Assembly: GCA_022567775.1 (NCBI GenBank)
Contig: JADFGH010000002.1
Span: 1 to 17,848, forward strand
Direction of reading: 5' to 3'
DNA: 17,848 bases
DNA from: Pseudomonadota bacterium
Lineage (GTDB): Bacteria > Pseudomonadota > Gammaproteobacteria > Steroidobacterales > Woeseiaceae
Within the stretch, counting starts at the first letter, position 1. Each line of letters begins with the position of its first letter. A model generated the notes under the pieces. It was not told the origin of the DNA. It saw nothing but the letters and a program-made list of their open reading frames with translations, and made no database searches. The translations under genes were made by a program, and so were the position numbers. Below are positions 6,429 to 13,655 of the stretch, in pieces.

Positions 6429-9268
6429 GGCTCGTTACGGCCAATTTTCCGGCCTTCCCTGACAAAAGGTTCGGGTGCCGCGGCGGCCTCGCCCCCCTGC
6501 TGTTGTCCTCCGGACAATGCGGGCGCCTCGGCATGCTTGAACTCCATCGCCTGCGCCCGGCGGCGTTCCGCTTCCATACGCTGCACATCCTGTTCGCTTT
6601 GGATCCTGACGCGCCCCAGTATGCTGATCGTGTCGAATTTCACCTGATCCAGCATTTCTCCAAACATCTCGAAGGCTTCGCGTTTGTACTCCTGCTTGGG
6701 ATTTTTCTGCGCATAGCCGCGCAGCCCGATGCCCTGGCGCAGATAGTCCATCGCGCCAAGGTGTTCCTTCCAGTGAAAATCGAGTTGCTTCAGCATCACT
6801 TCCTTCTCGACGTGACGCATCAGCGACGCACCAATCGATGAAACTTTCTCCGCGTAGATTTGCTGCATAGCCTGCGTGCAGCGTGTACGAATCTGCTCCT
6901 CATTCAGTTTGGAATCTTCCTTGATCCACTGAGGGACATTCATTGGCGTTGCGAAGTCGCTTTCGAAGGCATGCGCAAGTCCCTCGGGGTCCCATTGCTC
7001 CTCAAGACTGCCCGGCGGTATGTATTGATCGACCAGCGATTCGATGACCTCATCTCTGATCGCTGCAACCGAATCTTCGATTTCCTCAGCCGCCATCAGC
7101 TCGGTTCGCTGGTGATAAACGACCTTGCGCTGGTCGTTTGCAACATCGTCGTACTCAAGCAGGTTCTTGCGAATATCGAAGTTATGCGATTCGACCTTAC
7201 GCTGCGCCCTTTCGATCTGGCGCGACAGCAGTTTGCTCTCTATCGCCTCGCCTTCACGCATTCCGGCACGAGACAACAACGCCTTGGTGCGCTGCGGATC
7301 ACCGAAGATCCGCATCAGGTTGTCTTCCATTGACAGGTAGAAGCGGCTGGATCCGGGGTCGCCCTGGCGACCCGATCGTCCGCGAAGCTGGTTGTCGATG
7401 CGCCGGGATTCATGACGTTCTGTACCAACGATATGCAGGCCGCCCGCCTCGATTACTTCATTGTGGCGTTGTTCCCAGTCCACTTTGATAGCGCCCCGTT
7501 CAGTCTCTTCGCCGGCGGCCAGTTCCGCGTCCAGGTTGCCGCCCAATACGATGTCGGTGCCACGGCCTGCCATGTTGGTCGCAATCGTGATCGCGCCCGG
7601 CCGGCCAGCCTGCTGCACGACAATGGCCTCGCGGGCATGTTGTTTTGCATTCAGTACCTCGTGCCTGATCCCTTTTTTCTTCAATATTGACGACAGGAGT
7701 TCCGAGGTTTCGATCGAGGTTGTACCGACGAGAACCGGCTGCCCGCGCTCCCGGCAATCGGTGATGTCTTCGATGATGGCATCGAATTTGTCATTTTGCG
7801 TGAGATAGACAAGGTCCGGGGCATCGTCGCGAATCATCGGCATATGTGTCGGAATGACGATGACCTCGAGGCCGTAAATTTGTTGAAATTCGAACGCTTC
7901 GGTATCTGCGGTACCGGTCATGCCCGACAGATTGTCGTACAACCTGAAGTAGTTCTGGAAGGTAATCGAGGCGACCGTCTGGTTCTCCTGTTTGACGACA
8001 ACGCCCTCTTTCGCCTCAACGGCCTGGTGCAGTCCGTCCGACCAGCGCCGGCCCGGCATCGTTCTGCCGGTAAATTCATCGACGATGACAATTTCACCGT
8101 CCAGGACGATGTACTCCACATCCTTGCTGAACATCATATGTGCGCGCAGCGCAGCATTCAGATGGTGTAGCAGGCGGATATTGGCAGCGTCGTACAGGCT
8201 TTCGCCCTCACCGAGCAGCCCGGCCTGAATCATCAGTATTTCGACGTACTGGTGACCTTCTTCAGTGACGTGCACCTGTTTGGCTTTTTCATCGACGGAG
8301 TAATGCCCGCGGGTCACAATCTTGCAAAGCGGGACTTTCGGCTCGCTGTCGATCAGCACGACGTCCGCTTCCCGTTCCTCCGCATAGGCTACCGCTTGCT
8401 CAACACTCACAATCTCGCGGTTTTCTCCGAGCGAGTCCGTAATCGACAGGGATTTATCATGTTGATCGACAAGGGAGATTTTTTTCGCCGTAATATCGTA
8501 GTTGACCGGGCCATCCGGATCCTCATGCCGGCGCAGCTTTGGAATCAGCTTGTTGATCTTTTGATAAAGGTCTGTGCTTTCTTCGACCGGTCCGGAAATG
8601 ATCAATGGCGTGCGGGCTTCGTCGATCAGGATCGAATCCACCTCGTCGACAATCGCAAAGCACAGGTCACGCAGAACCTTATCGTTGAGTGAAAATGCCA
8701 GGTTATCCCGGAGATAATCGAACCCGAGTTCGTTGTTAGTGGCATAGGTGACATCGGCATCGTAAGCGGCTCGCTTTTCTTCCTGCGTCTGCCCGGCCTT
8801 CGAGACGCCGACCTTGAGGCCGAGGAATTCATAGACCGGACGCATCCAGTCAGCATCGCGCTGCGCCAGGTATTCGTTCACGGTAACAATGTGAACACCA
8901 TCACCGCCGAGCGTGTTGAGATACACCGGCAAGGTCGCGACGAGGGTCTTGCCCTCACCGGTCCGCATTTCCGCGATATTTCCGTCATGCAGCACCATGC
9001 CGCCGATGAGCTGAACATCGAAAGGTCGCAGTCCGAGCGTGCGCCAGGCGGCTTCCCGCACAACCGCGAACGCTTCGGGTAACAGGTCATCCAGCGATTC
9101 GCCTTTCTCGAAGCGACCACGGAATTCGTCGGTCCTCGCTGACAGCTGTTCATCACTGAGCTGCTGCATGCCTGGCTCAAGATCGTTAATCCGGCTGACA
9201 GTCTTTGAATACTCACGTAACAGCCGCTGATTTCGGCTGCCAAAAATTCGGGTCAAAAAATTAGCCAC
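6374..9268 (-). CDS. secA: Preprotein translocase ATPase SecA
   Basis: SecA is the ATP-driven motor that pushes unfolded preproteins through SecYEG. From the GTG at 9268 it has 964 residues; proteobacterial SecA is usually about 900. The start [17 protein letters not shown] matches the family N-terminus. Walker A is TGEGKT (103-108), the [19 protein letters not shown] block follows, then [13 protein letters not shown] and [10 protein letters not shown] of the second nucleotide-binding domain. The C-terminus carries the SecB/phospholipid-binding zinc motif [13 protein letters not shown] (948-960). The open frame continues upstream to 9313 but those residues are unlike SecA, and AGGAG (9275-9279) sits 6 bases before the GTG, which decides the start. 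A terminator-like hairpin separates it from the M23 gene, so it probably has its own promoter. No SecM-type arrest gene is recognisable upstream. Confidence 0.98.
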   Translation of the reverse strand: MANFLTRIFGSRNQRLLREYSKTVSRINDLEPGMQQLSDEQLSARTDEFRGRFEKGESLDDLLPEAFAVVREAAWRTLGLRPFDVQLIGGMVLHDGNIAEMRTGEGKTLVATLPVYLNTLGGDGVHIVTVNEYLAQRDADWMRPVYEFLGLKVGVSKAGQTQEEKRAAYDADVTYATNNELGFDYLRDNLAFSLNDKVLRDLCFAIVDEVDSILIDEARTPLIISGPVEESTDLYQKINKLIPKLRRHEDPDGPVNYDITAKKISLVDQHDKSLSITDSLGENREIVSVEQAVAYAEEREADVVLIDSEPKVPLCKIVTRGHYSVDEKAKQVHVTEEGHQYVEILMIQAGLLGEGESLYDAANIRLLHHLNAALRAHMMFSKDVEYIVLDGEIVIVDEFTGRTMPGRRWSDGLHQAVEAKEGVVVKQENQTVASITFQNYFRLYDNLSGMTGTADTEAFEFQQIYGLEVIVIPTHMPMIRDDAPDLVYLTQNDKFDAIIEDITDCRERGQPVLVGTTSIETSELLSSILKKKGIRHEVLNAKQHAREAIVVQQAGRPGAITIATNMAGRGTDIVLGGNLDAELAAGEETERGAIKVDWEQRHNEVIEAGGLHIVGTERHESRRIDNQLRGRSGRQGDPGSSRFYLSMEDNLMRIFGDPQRTKALLSRAGMREGEAIESKLLSRQIERAQRKVESHNFDIRKNLLEYDDVANDQRKVVYHQRTELMAAEEIEDSVAAIRDEVIESLVDQYIPPGSLEEQWDPEGLAHAFESDFATPMNVPQWIKEDSKLNEEQIRTRCTQAMQQIYAEKVSSIGASLMRHVEKEVMLKQLDFHWKEHLGAMDYLRQGIGLRGYAQKNPKQEYKREAFEMFGEMLDQVKFDTISILGRVRIQSEQDVQRMEAERRRAQAMEFKHAEAPALSGGQQQGGEAAAAPEPFVREGRKIGRNEPCPCGSGKKFKQCHGALS

Positions 9269-9274
9269 ACAGGG

Positions 9275-9279
9275 CTCCT
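9275..9279 (-). promoter_or_regulatory. Ribosome binding site of secA
   Basis: AGGAG on the minus strand, 6 bases before the GTG at 9268. It supports the GTG start over the longer open frame that begins at 9313. Confidence 0.85.
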
Positions 9280-9412
9280 GGAAGGGACAGCTTCGTTCGC
9301 CGCCAGCCGGCACACAAAGACCGGTATTTTACTGACTGATCAGGAATTTGCACGATCGTTCTCGGCTATATGCAGGTTCGGTGCGACCTGCGGATATATG
9401 AGCAAACAGCGT

Positions 9413-9436
9413 AAAAACAATGCGAATTCTGCATTG
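9413..9436 (-). terminator. Candidate terminator downstream of the M23 gene
   Basis: On the minus strand CAATGC (9436-9431) pairs with GCATTG (9423-9418) around AGAATTC, followed by TTTTT (9417-9413). The stem is short, but the T-run and position (about 80 bases after the M23 stop, about 150 before secA) fit an intrinsic terminator. A second inverted repeat, CGGACTG/CAGTCCG (9445-9451 and 9464-9470), lies just before it. The rest of the 246-base gap holds a GCAGGT/ACCTGC inverted repeat (9372-9391) flanked by TATA-rich runs, possibly part of the secA promoter. Confidence 0.5.
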
Positions 9437-9514
9437 CGAACGGCCGGACTGCGCACTAAAGGTCAGTCCGCGATTCACAGGGTTGGTATTATTCCGCTGA
9501 ATGGGCGGACTGGA

Positions 9515-10450
9515 CTATTCGGCGCCCTGGCGGATGAAAGTCACCGGATTGACCCGCTTACCGTTCCGCAACACTTCGAAATGCAGATTCGGGCCTGTCG
9601 CGCGGCCTGTGTCACCCATCAGCGCGACTGTCTGACCTTTCCTGACTTCCTCGCCAACAGACACGAGGTTTTCAGAATTATGCGCATAACGGGTTGCATA
9701 ACCGTTGCCGTGATTGATTTCAACCAGCTTGCCGAAACCATAGCGCGATGACGACCAGGTCACGACGCCATCGGCAACCGCGACTACCTCTGAGCCTGCC
9801 TTACCGGCGAAATCCACACCCCGATGATTGGCTGGTTTACCGGTAAACGGATCGGTGCGCCGCCCGAAGTAAGATGACATCCAGCCGGACTTGACCGGTC
9901 GTCCCTGCGGATAGACCCGATCTGAGAGCTTCTGATCCATCAGCATGCTCTCGAGCACGCCGAGTTGCGCTTCGCGATTGTTGAGCTGATTGTCGAGGTC
10001 CTGCATCGCAACGAGCACCTCAGCAACGGCTACCCCTGAACCGCTCGCAAAAGGTTCTTCTTCAGGTCCGCCGATGGCCGGAACCGAATCAAAATCGAAC
10101 TCGCCTTCCTCCAGGTCGGCCATTTCGGTAAGCCGCCGGCCGAGCGCATCGAGGCGAATAATGCGCGCGTTCATCTGCCCGATGCGGATCGATAATGCAT
10201 CGAGTGTATCTTCCGTTTGTTGCCTGGTGATCGCGATTGCATTGCGCTGCAAGTCGATTTCATCAGTGAGGGACGCGACCTCGTGGAAGCTCACACCGGA
10301 GCCTGTGACCGCAGAATAGAGGTAGCCACCGGCGAATGCGGCGCTGCCCAGTAAGCCGACGATCAACAACGCATAACTGGCAGCGGACCTGCCCGACAGA
10401 TTAATCTGCAGGAGTCGTCCAAACCCCTTGCCAAAAATGACTACATTCAT
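9515..10450 (-). CDS. Membrane-anchored M23 (LytM-type) peptidase-like protein
   Basis: A single hydrophobic segment at residues 24-47 anchors the protein in the inner membrane, with the rest facing the periplasm. Residues about 57-110 and 140-170 look helical/coiled-coil, and the M23 domain spans about 188-305. M23 enzymes are zinc metallopeptidases that cut peptide cross-links in peptidoglycan. H209 and D213 (HRGVD) and H257 (YAH) match the expected positions, but the usual HxH is NLH: N288 replaces the first, catalytic-type histidine, while H290, a zinc ligand, is kept. The protein may therefore be a weak enzyme or an activator, as in EnvC/NlpD-type degenerate LytM factors. The place between secA and lpxC is usual for this gene in gammaproteobacteria. 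The leader contains a c-di-GMP-I riboswitch. The start ATG at 10450 follows GGGCGGGATCA. Confidence 0.9.
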   Translation of the reverse strand: MNVVIFGKGFGRLLQINLSGRSAASYALLIVGLLGSAAFAGGYLYSAVTGSGVSFHEVASLTDEIDLQRNAIAITRQQTEDTLDALSIRIGQMNARIIRLDALGRRLTEMADLEEGEFDFDSVPAIGGPEEEPFASGSGVAVAEVLVAMQDLDNQLNNREAQLGVLESMLMDQKLSDRVYPQGRPVKSGWMSSYFGRRTDPFTGKPANHRGVDFAGKAGSEVVAVADGVVTWSSSRYGFGKLVEINHGNGYATRYAHNSENLVSVGEEVRKGQTVALMGDTGRATGPNLHFEVLRNGKRVNPVTFIRQGAE

Positions 10451-10476
10451 TGATCCCGCCCCGAGTGCGCTATGTT

Positions 10477-10490
10477 CAACTTATAAGTTG
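10477..10490. promoter_or_regulatory. Perfect 14-bp palindrome in the M23 leader
   Basis: CAACTTATAAGTTG reads the same on both strands. It lies 27 bases upstream of the M23 start codon, between the riboswitch and the gene. It could be a DNA operator, or fold as part of the mRNA leader close to the ribosome site. No regulator is identified. Confidence 0.45.
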
Positions 10491-10513
10491 TTGACTTTGA
10501 AGCACCTTCAATA

Positions 10514-10558
10514 CAGGCTAGCTGCCATCGCTGGCGCCCTCTCATTATTCTTAGCCTG
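10514..10558 (-). promoter_or_regulatory. Possible expression platform of the riboswitch
   Basis: In the minus-strand RNA, CAGGCTA (10558-10552) can pair with TAGCCTG (10520-10514), enclosing a GCCA-GCGA-TGGC hairpin (10535-10524). A second CAGGCT immediately upstream (10564-10559) competes for the same partner. No T-run follows, so a transcription terminator is not evident; control of translation or of downstream folding is more likely. A further TTGAAG-GTG-CTTCAA hairpin follows at about 10498-10512. Confidence 0.4.
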
Positions 10559-10570
10559 AGCCTGATTCTC

Positions 10571-10660
10571 ACTTCGGTAGCCCCGCTATCCTAGGACTTG
10601 TGTCCCGTAGATCGGTGGTTTTGCGACCCCGTCTTTCGGCGGGTATGCCTTTATCGGACG
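10571..10660 (-). ncRNA. GEMM-I (cyclic-di-GMP-I) riboswitch aptamer in the M23 gene leader
   Basis: Read on the minus strand, the conserved GEMM-I blocks occur in order. They are AAAGGCA-ACC, a P1b stem CCCGCC-GAAA-GACGGG with its GAAA tetraloop, GTCGCAAAACC (consensus GACGCAAAGCC), CCGATCTA (consensus GGYCTAA), a variable stem GGGAC-ACAA-GTCC, and AGGATAGCGGGGCTACCG. The last block is close to the AGGTAGCGGGGTTACCG of the Vibrio cholerae Vc2 aptamer. The position equivalent to Vc2 G20, which contacts the ligand and is A in cGAMP-type variants, appears to be G, so cyclic di-GMP is the expected ligand. The aptamer lies about 120-210 bases before the M23 start in the correct orientation. I could not draw the closing P1 stem with certainty. 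Confidence 0.87.
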
Positions 10661-10663
10661 GTC

Positions 10664-10692
10664 AATATGCAAAATTCCGCTTTTTATTACAA
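10664..10692 (-). promoter_or_regulatory. Candidate promoter for the riboswitch/M23 transcript
   Basis: On the minus strand TTGTAA (10692-10687) and CATATT (10669-10664) are spaced by 17 bases, each matching four of six consensus positions. Transcription would start near 10657, right at the 5' edge of the aptamer, which is the expected arrangement. Confidence 0.45.
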
Positions 10693-10762
10693 GATCAGCC
10701 CTTCAGAATCTTGAGATCAGTCACCAGACTACTTCGAAAATCGCCAACTCCGTCACATTTTC

Positions 10763-11065
10763 ATGACCATTATTCGCCTCGAAAATCTGCTCAAAGCCGG
10801 TGACGGTGGCACTCTGGATAAAATTATCCAACGTGCTCAACAAATGGATGCGCTGACAACGGCGCTGCGGACCGAGCTGCCGCCGGATGCGGCCGAGAAC
10901 CTGATTGTGGCGAACTTGCGCGAAGACGGCGAACTGGTTCTGGTTTGCACCACATCCGCGTGGGCGTCGAGGCTGCGCTTTGAGTCCGACAAACTCATGG
11001 AAGCGGCACGCAAAACCGGATTGACTGTGCGCACTTGCCGGGTATCCGTCAGCCAAAAATTGTAG
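10763..11065 (+). CDS. dciA: DciA-like protein (DUF721), replicative helicase loader/operator
   Basis: The 100-residue product has the short DUF721 fold signature: an N-terminal helical half (IIQRAQQMDALTTALR), then the conserved L.V.C.TSAWASRLRFES.KL block at about residues 58-78. In bacteria without DnaC, DciA is the ancestral factor that interacts with the replicative helicase DnaB and assists its loading. Placement beside lpxC and secA is typical of gammaproteobacterial DUF721 genes. It is transcribed from the plus strand, divergent from the M23 gene (312-base gap containing the riboswitch) and convergent with lpxC. The ATG at 10763 has no clear ribosome site. The helicase role is inferred from family membership and not shown by the sequence alone. 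Confidence 0.82.
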   Translation: MTIIRLENLLKAGDGGTLDKIIQRAQQMDALTTALRTELPPDAAENLIVANLREDGELVLVCTTSAWASRLRFESDKLMEAARKTGLTVRTCRVSVSQKL

Positions 11066-11074
11066 AAAACACTC

Positions 11075-11200
11075 GTGGGAGCCCGGCCCACCGGGCGACA
11101 AACATTTGAGGCCATGTTGCACAACATGGCCTCAAATGTTTGTAAAGGGTGAATCAACCACCACCGATCAAAGAATTCGCCCGGTGGGCCGGGCTCCTAC
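11075..11200. repeat. Composite REP/hairpin repeat, copy 2 (between dciA and lpxC)
   Basis: Two nested perfect inverted repeats make up this 126-base element. The outer arms, 20 bases each (11078-11097 and 11178-11197), extend to 23 with one G.T pair and begin GTGGGAGC and GTAGGAGC when read inward. Each arm also contains its own small palindrome, GCCCGG-CCCA-CCGGGC. The inner hairpin has two 20-base arms (11099-11118 and 11123-11142) around a GCAC loop. After it comes TAAAGGGTGAATCAACCAC, matching the tail of the copy at 5891-5980. It starts 9 bases after dciA and ends 13 bases before the lpxC stop, so it occupies the whole gap and probably works as a bidirectional terminator. Confidence 0.88.
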
Positions 11201-11213
11201 GGCGGGTATTGAA

Positions 11214-12122
11214 TCACGCGTACGCAGGCGTTGCGTAGGAAATCGGTGCTTTCCCGGGATCGCTGTAGGTGACCTCTTCCCAGGCGTTTTCGTTTTCGAG
11301 CAACGCACATAACAACTTGTTGTTCAGGTCGTGACCCGACTTGTGTGCCGAAAACTCGCCGATCAGGCTGTGGCCGAGAAGATAGATATCGCCGATCGCA
11401 TCGAGAATCTTGTGAAGAACGAATTCGTTTGCATAGCGCAGTCCGTCCTCGTTCAGAATCCGATAGTCATCAAGCACGATGGCGTTGTCCATGCTGCCGC
11501 CGAGCGTCAGATTTTGTGCACGCAAGGTTTCGACGTCGCGCAGGAAACAAAACGTCCTCGCCCTGCTGATTTCCTTCAGGAAGGATGTTGATGAAAAATC
11601 GATGGAAGCAACCTGGCTAAGCTTGTTGAACACCGGATGGTTAAACGAAATCTCGAAATTGACTTTGAAGCCGTTAAATGGCGTAAATTGCGCCCACTTG
11701 TCGTCTTCCTCAACGCGTATTTTCTTTTTGATGCGAATAAATTTCTTGGCCGCGTTCTGTTCCTCGATACCCGCGGACTGAAGAAGAAATACGAAAGGCC
11801 CTGCGCTACCGTCCATGATCGGAACTTCAGGTGCAGACAGATCAACATTCAGATTGTCGATGCCGAGTCCGGCCAGCGCCGCCATCAGGTGTTCGACGGT
11901 TGCCACCTTGACATCATCTTTCATCAGGGTGGTGCCAAGCATGGTTTCGCCGACTCGGCGCGGGTCGGCTGGAATGTCGACCGGCTCATCGAGGTCGACA
12001 CGACGGAAAGTGATTCCGGAGTTTGCTGCGGCCGGGCGCAAAGTCATGTAGACCTTTTCTCCGGTATGTAAGCCAACACCGGTCGCCCGTATAGCCGTCT
12101 TTATCGTACGTTGTCGCAACAT
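11214..12122 (-). CDS. lpxC: UDP-3-O-acyl-N-acetylglucosamine deacetylase LpxC
   Basis: LpxC is the zinc-dependent cytoplasmic deacetylase that performs the committed step of lipid A synthesis. From the ATG at 12122 it has 302 residues (E. coli 305) and begins [21 protein letters not shown], matching the family. Zinc ligands H78 (TVEHLM), H237 and D241 (HKILD) and the catalytic-region H264 (KSGHDLNN) sit one position before their E. coli counterparts. An open frame extends 34 residues upstream to 12224, but those residues are unlike LpxC; AAAGAGA about 10 bases before 12122 supports the shorter start. The gene follows ftsZ in the same direction after a 258-base gap that holds a repeat, so it may have its own promoter. 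In E. coli the enzyme level is set by FtsH proteolysis through the C-terminal tail; here the tail ends in a hydrophobic AYA, so similar control is possible. Confidence 0.97.
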   Translation of the reverse strand: MLRQRTIKTAIRATGVGLHTGEKVYMTLRPAAANSGITFRRVDLDEPVDIPADPRRVGETMLGTTLMKDDVKVATVEHLMAALAGLGIDNLNVDLSAPEVPIMDGSAGPFVFLLQSAGIEEQNAAKKFIRIKKKIRVEEDDKWAQFTPFNGFKVNFEISFNHPVFNKLSQVASIDFSSTSFLKEISRARTFCFLRDVETLRAQNLTLGGSMDNAIVLDDYRILNEDGLRYANEFVLHKILDAIGDIYLLGHSLIGEFSAHKSGHDLNNKLLCALLENENAWEEVTYSDPGKAPISYATPAYA

Positions 12123-12244
12123 CGTTACAAAATCTCTTTGGTCATCATGCCAGCCAGACTGAATTGCCGTCACATTCAATGGCTTACGGTTGCGCTCACG
12201 AAATTCAGCGCGCAAGCCTAACATATTGCGGGCGGTTTTGATCC

Positions 12245-12309
12245 TTTGGGGACCAACCTCACTATAAAAATCTCAAAAGGAATTTGGGGACGAACCAAGG
12301 TTCGTCCCC
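12245..12309. repeat. GGGGAC-AACC direct and inverted repeats between ftsZ and lpxC
   Basis: TTTGGGGACCAACC (12245-12258) and TTTGGGGACGAACC (12283-12296) are near-identical direct copies 38 bases apart. The second is followed after AA by its exact inverse GGTTCGTCCCC (12299-12309). In minus-strand RNA the palindrome folds into a 10-bp stem capped by a CUUG tetraloop, followed by AAATTCCTTTT, so it might terminate ftsZ transcription. The remaining bases of the 258-base gap show a nested inverted repeat in the lpxC leader (GGCTT..TTGCGC with GCGCAAGCC, 12181-12218) and no other gene. Confidence 0.65.
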
Positions 12310-12380
12310 GTACCCGACCAGAGCGGAGTTTTGCGAGGGCGACGAGTGAATTCGCGATCGCTGCTCTTCGGATTTCCTTG

Positions 12381-13523
12381 TCAGTCAGCCTGGCGCCTCA
12401 GGAAGGCCGGTATGTCCAGCAACTCCTCCTGCACGGCCCCCGCCTCCAGCCCGTCCCCAACGGCACGTTGACGCTGCACGGTCGGCTTGTCGAGCTGCTG
12501 ATAGTTCGGCTCGGCCGCCTGTGCGGGCCGGCGGACAACGCGCATTGGTGACGCCATTTGCGCGGCTTGCTGGCCAAGGCCGGTTGCAACCACTGTGACG
12601 CGAATCCGGTCCGAGAGATCCGGATCGATGACAGTGCCGATAACCACTGTGGCGTCCTCCGACGAGAATTCCCTGATGGTGTTGCCCACTTCCTGGTATT
12701 CGCCGATGGACAAATCCGGGCCCGCTGTAACGTTGACGAGAATACCTTTCGCGCCGGCGAGATTGATATCCTCGAGCAGCGGACTCGATACAGCGGCCTC
12801 GGCAGCTTCGCGCGCGCGATCTTCGCCTGATGCTGAGCCAGAGCCCATCATCGCCATGCCCATCTCCGCCATGACGGTCCGGACGTCGGCGAAATCGACG
12901 TTGATCAGGCCCGGACACGTGATGAGTTCGGCGATGCCCTGCACGGCGCCCTGCAAAACCTCGTTTGCAGAACGAAACGCATCGAGCAAGGTGGTTTCGC
13001 CACCGAGCACAGACAGCAATTTCTCGTTGGGAATCGTGATCAGTGAATCCACGAATTTGCCAAGTTCGGAAATGCCGTGCTCCGCAAGCAACATGCGTTT
13101 GCTGCCCTCCATGGCAAATGGCTTGGTTACAACGGCTACGGTCAGGATGCCGAGTTCCTTCGCAACCTGGGCAACCACCGGCGTTGCGCCGGTCCCGGTT
13201 CCGCCACCCATGCCGGCGGTGATGAACAGCATGTCGGCACCTTCGATCACTTCCTGAATACGGTCACGATCCTCCATTGCCGCCTGCCGGCCGACGTCCG
13301 GATCCGCACCTGCGCCAAGACCCTTCGTAATATTGCAGCCAATCTGCAGCGCCGTCCGCACGCGCGCACTGTTCAGTGCCTGCGCGTCGGTATTGGCGCA
13401 AATGAAATCGACCCCGTCAATTCCCGCATTCACCATGTGGGCAACCGCGTTTCCGCCGCCGCCGCCAACACCGATCACTTTGATGACCGCGCTCTGGCTA
13501 TGCGCATCCATTAGTTCAAACAT
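12381..13523 (-). CDS. ftsZ: Cell division protein FtsZ
   Basis: FtsZ is the tubulin-like GTPase that forms the cytokinetic ring. The 380-residue length is close to the E. coli 383. The tubulin signature GGGTGTG is at residues 106-112 and the T7 loop NVDFADVR at 208-215, which completes the GTPase site of the next subunit. A low-complexity linker rich in Ala, Gln and Pro (about 318-367) precedes the C-terminal peptide LDIPAFLRRQAD, the site bound by FtsA, ZipA and, in this window, potentially ZapD. GGAGG (13532-13536) lies 8 bases before the ATG. It follows ftsA after 132 non-coding bases containing an imperfect hairpin. Confidence 0.99.
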   Translation of the reverse strand: MFELMDAHSQSAVIKVIGVGGGGGNAVAHMVNAGIDGVDFICANTDAQALNSARVRTALQIGCNITKGLGAGADPDVGRQAAMEDRDRIQEVIEGADMLFITAGMGGGTGTGATPVVAQVAKELGILTVAVVTKPFAMEGSKRMLLAEHGISELGKFVDSLITIPNEKLLSVLGGETTLLDAFRSANEVLQGAVQGIAELITCPGLINVDFADVRTVMAEMGMAMMGSGSASGEDRAREAAEAAVSSPLLEDINLAGAKGILVNVTAGPDLSIGEYQEVGNTIREFSSEDATVVIGTVIDPDLSDRIRVTVVATGLGQQAAQMASPMRVVRRPAQAAEPNYQQLDKPTVQRQRAVGDGLEAGAVQEELLDIPAFLRRQAD

Positions 13524-13616
13524 TTATCTAACCTCCGCTCGATTTGCTGTTTCAATCACTCACTCGTTTGCCTTGCTGCGATTCGGATTCACTTCCAAAC
13601 CGGTTCTTCTGGCACT

Positions 13617-13651
13617 CTGTCGAAAAAAACCACCCATGGCTTTTTCAACAG
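13617..13651 (-). other. Imperfect hairpin between ftsA and ftsZ
   Basis: In minus-strand RNA CTGTTGAAAAA (13651-13641) pairs with TTTTTCGACAG (13627-13617) with one G.U pair, around a 13-base loop. It starts 5 bases after the ftsA stop. It might modulate read-through or mRNA processing before ftsZ. The A/T-rich stem makes it weaker than it looks. Confidence 0.4.
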
Positions 13652-13655
13652 CCCG

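Noticed and set aside
9269..9313. 15-residue N-terminal extension of SecA
   Set aside because: Not similar to SecA starts; AGGAG is placed correctly for the GTG at 9268.
9269..9514. A secM-like arrest peptide gene upstream of secA
   Set aside because: No open frame with a signal peptide and an arrest-type C-terminus is visible in the gap; only inverted repeats and a likely terminator.
10600..10803. Open frame of 67 codons on the plus strand upstream of dciA
   Set aside because: It lies antisense to the riboswitch, begins inside the aptamer, has no recognisable domain and overlaps the start of dciA in another frame.
11106..11312. Open frame of 68 codons starting inside the dciA-lpxC repeat
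   Set aside because: It runs through the hairpin repeat and into the lpxC 3' end on the opposite strand; no ribosome site or known motif.
12123..12224. 34-residue N-terminal extension of LpxC
   Set aside because: The frame is open by chance. Family N-termini begin at MLRQRT, and a ribosome site precedes that ATG.
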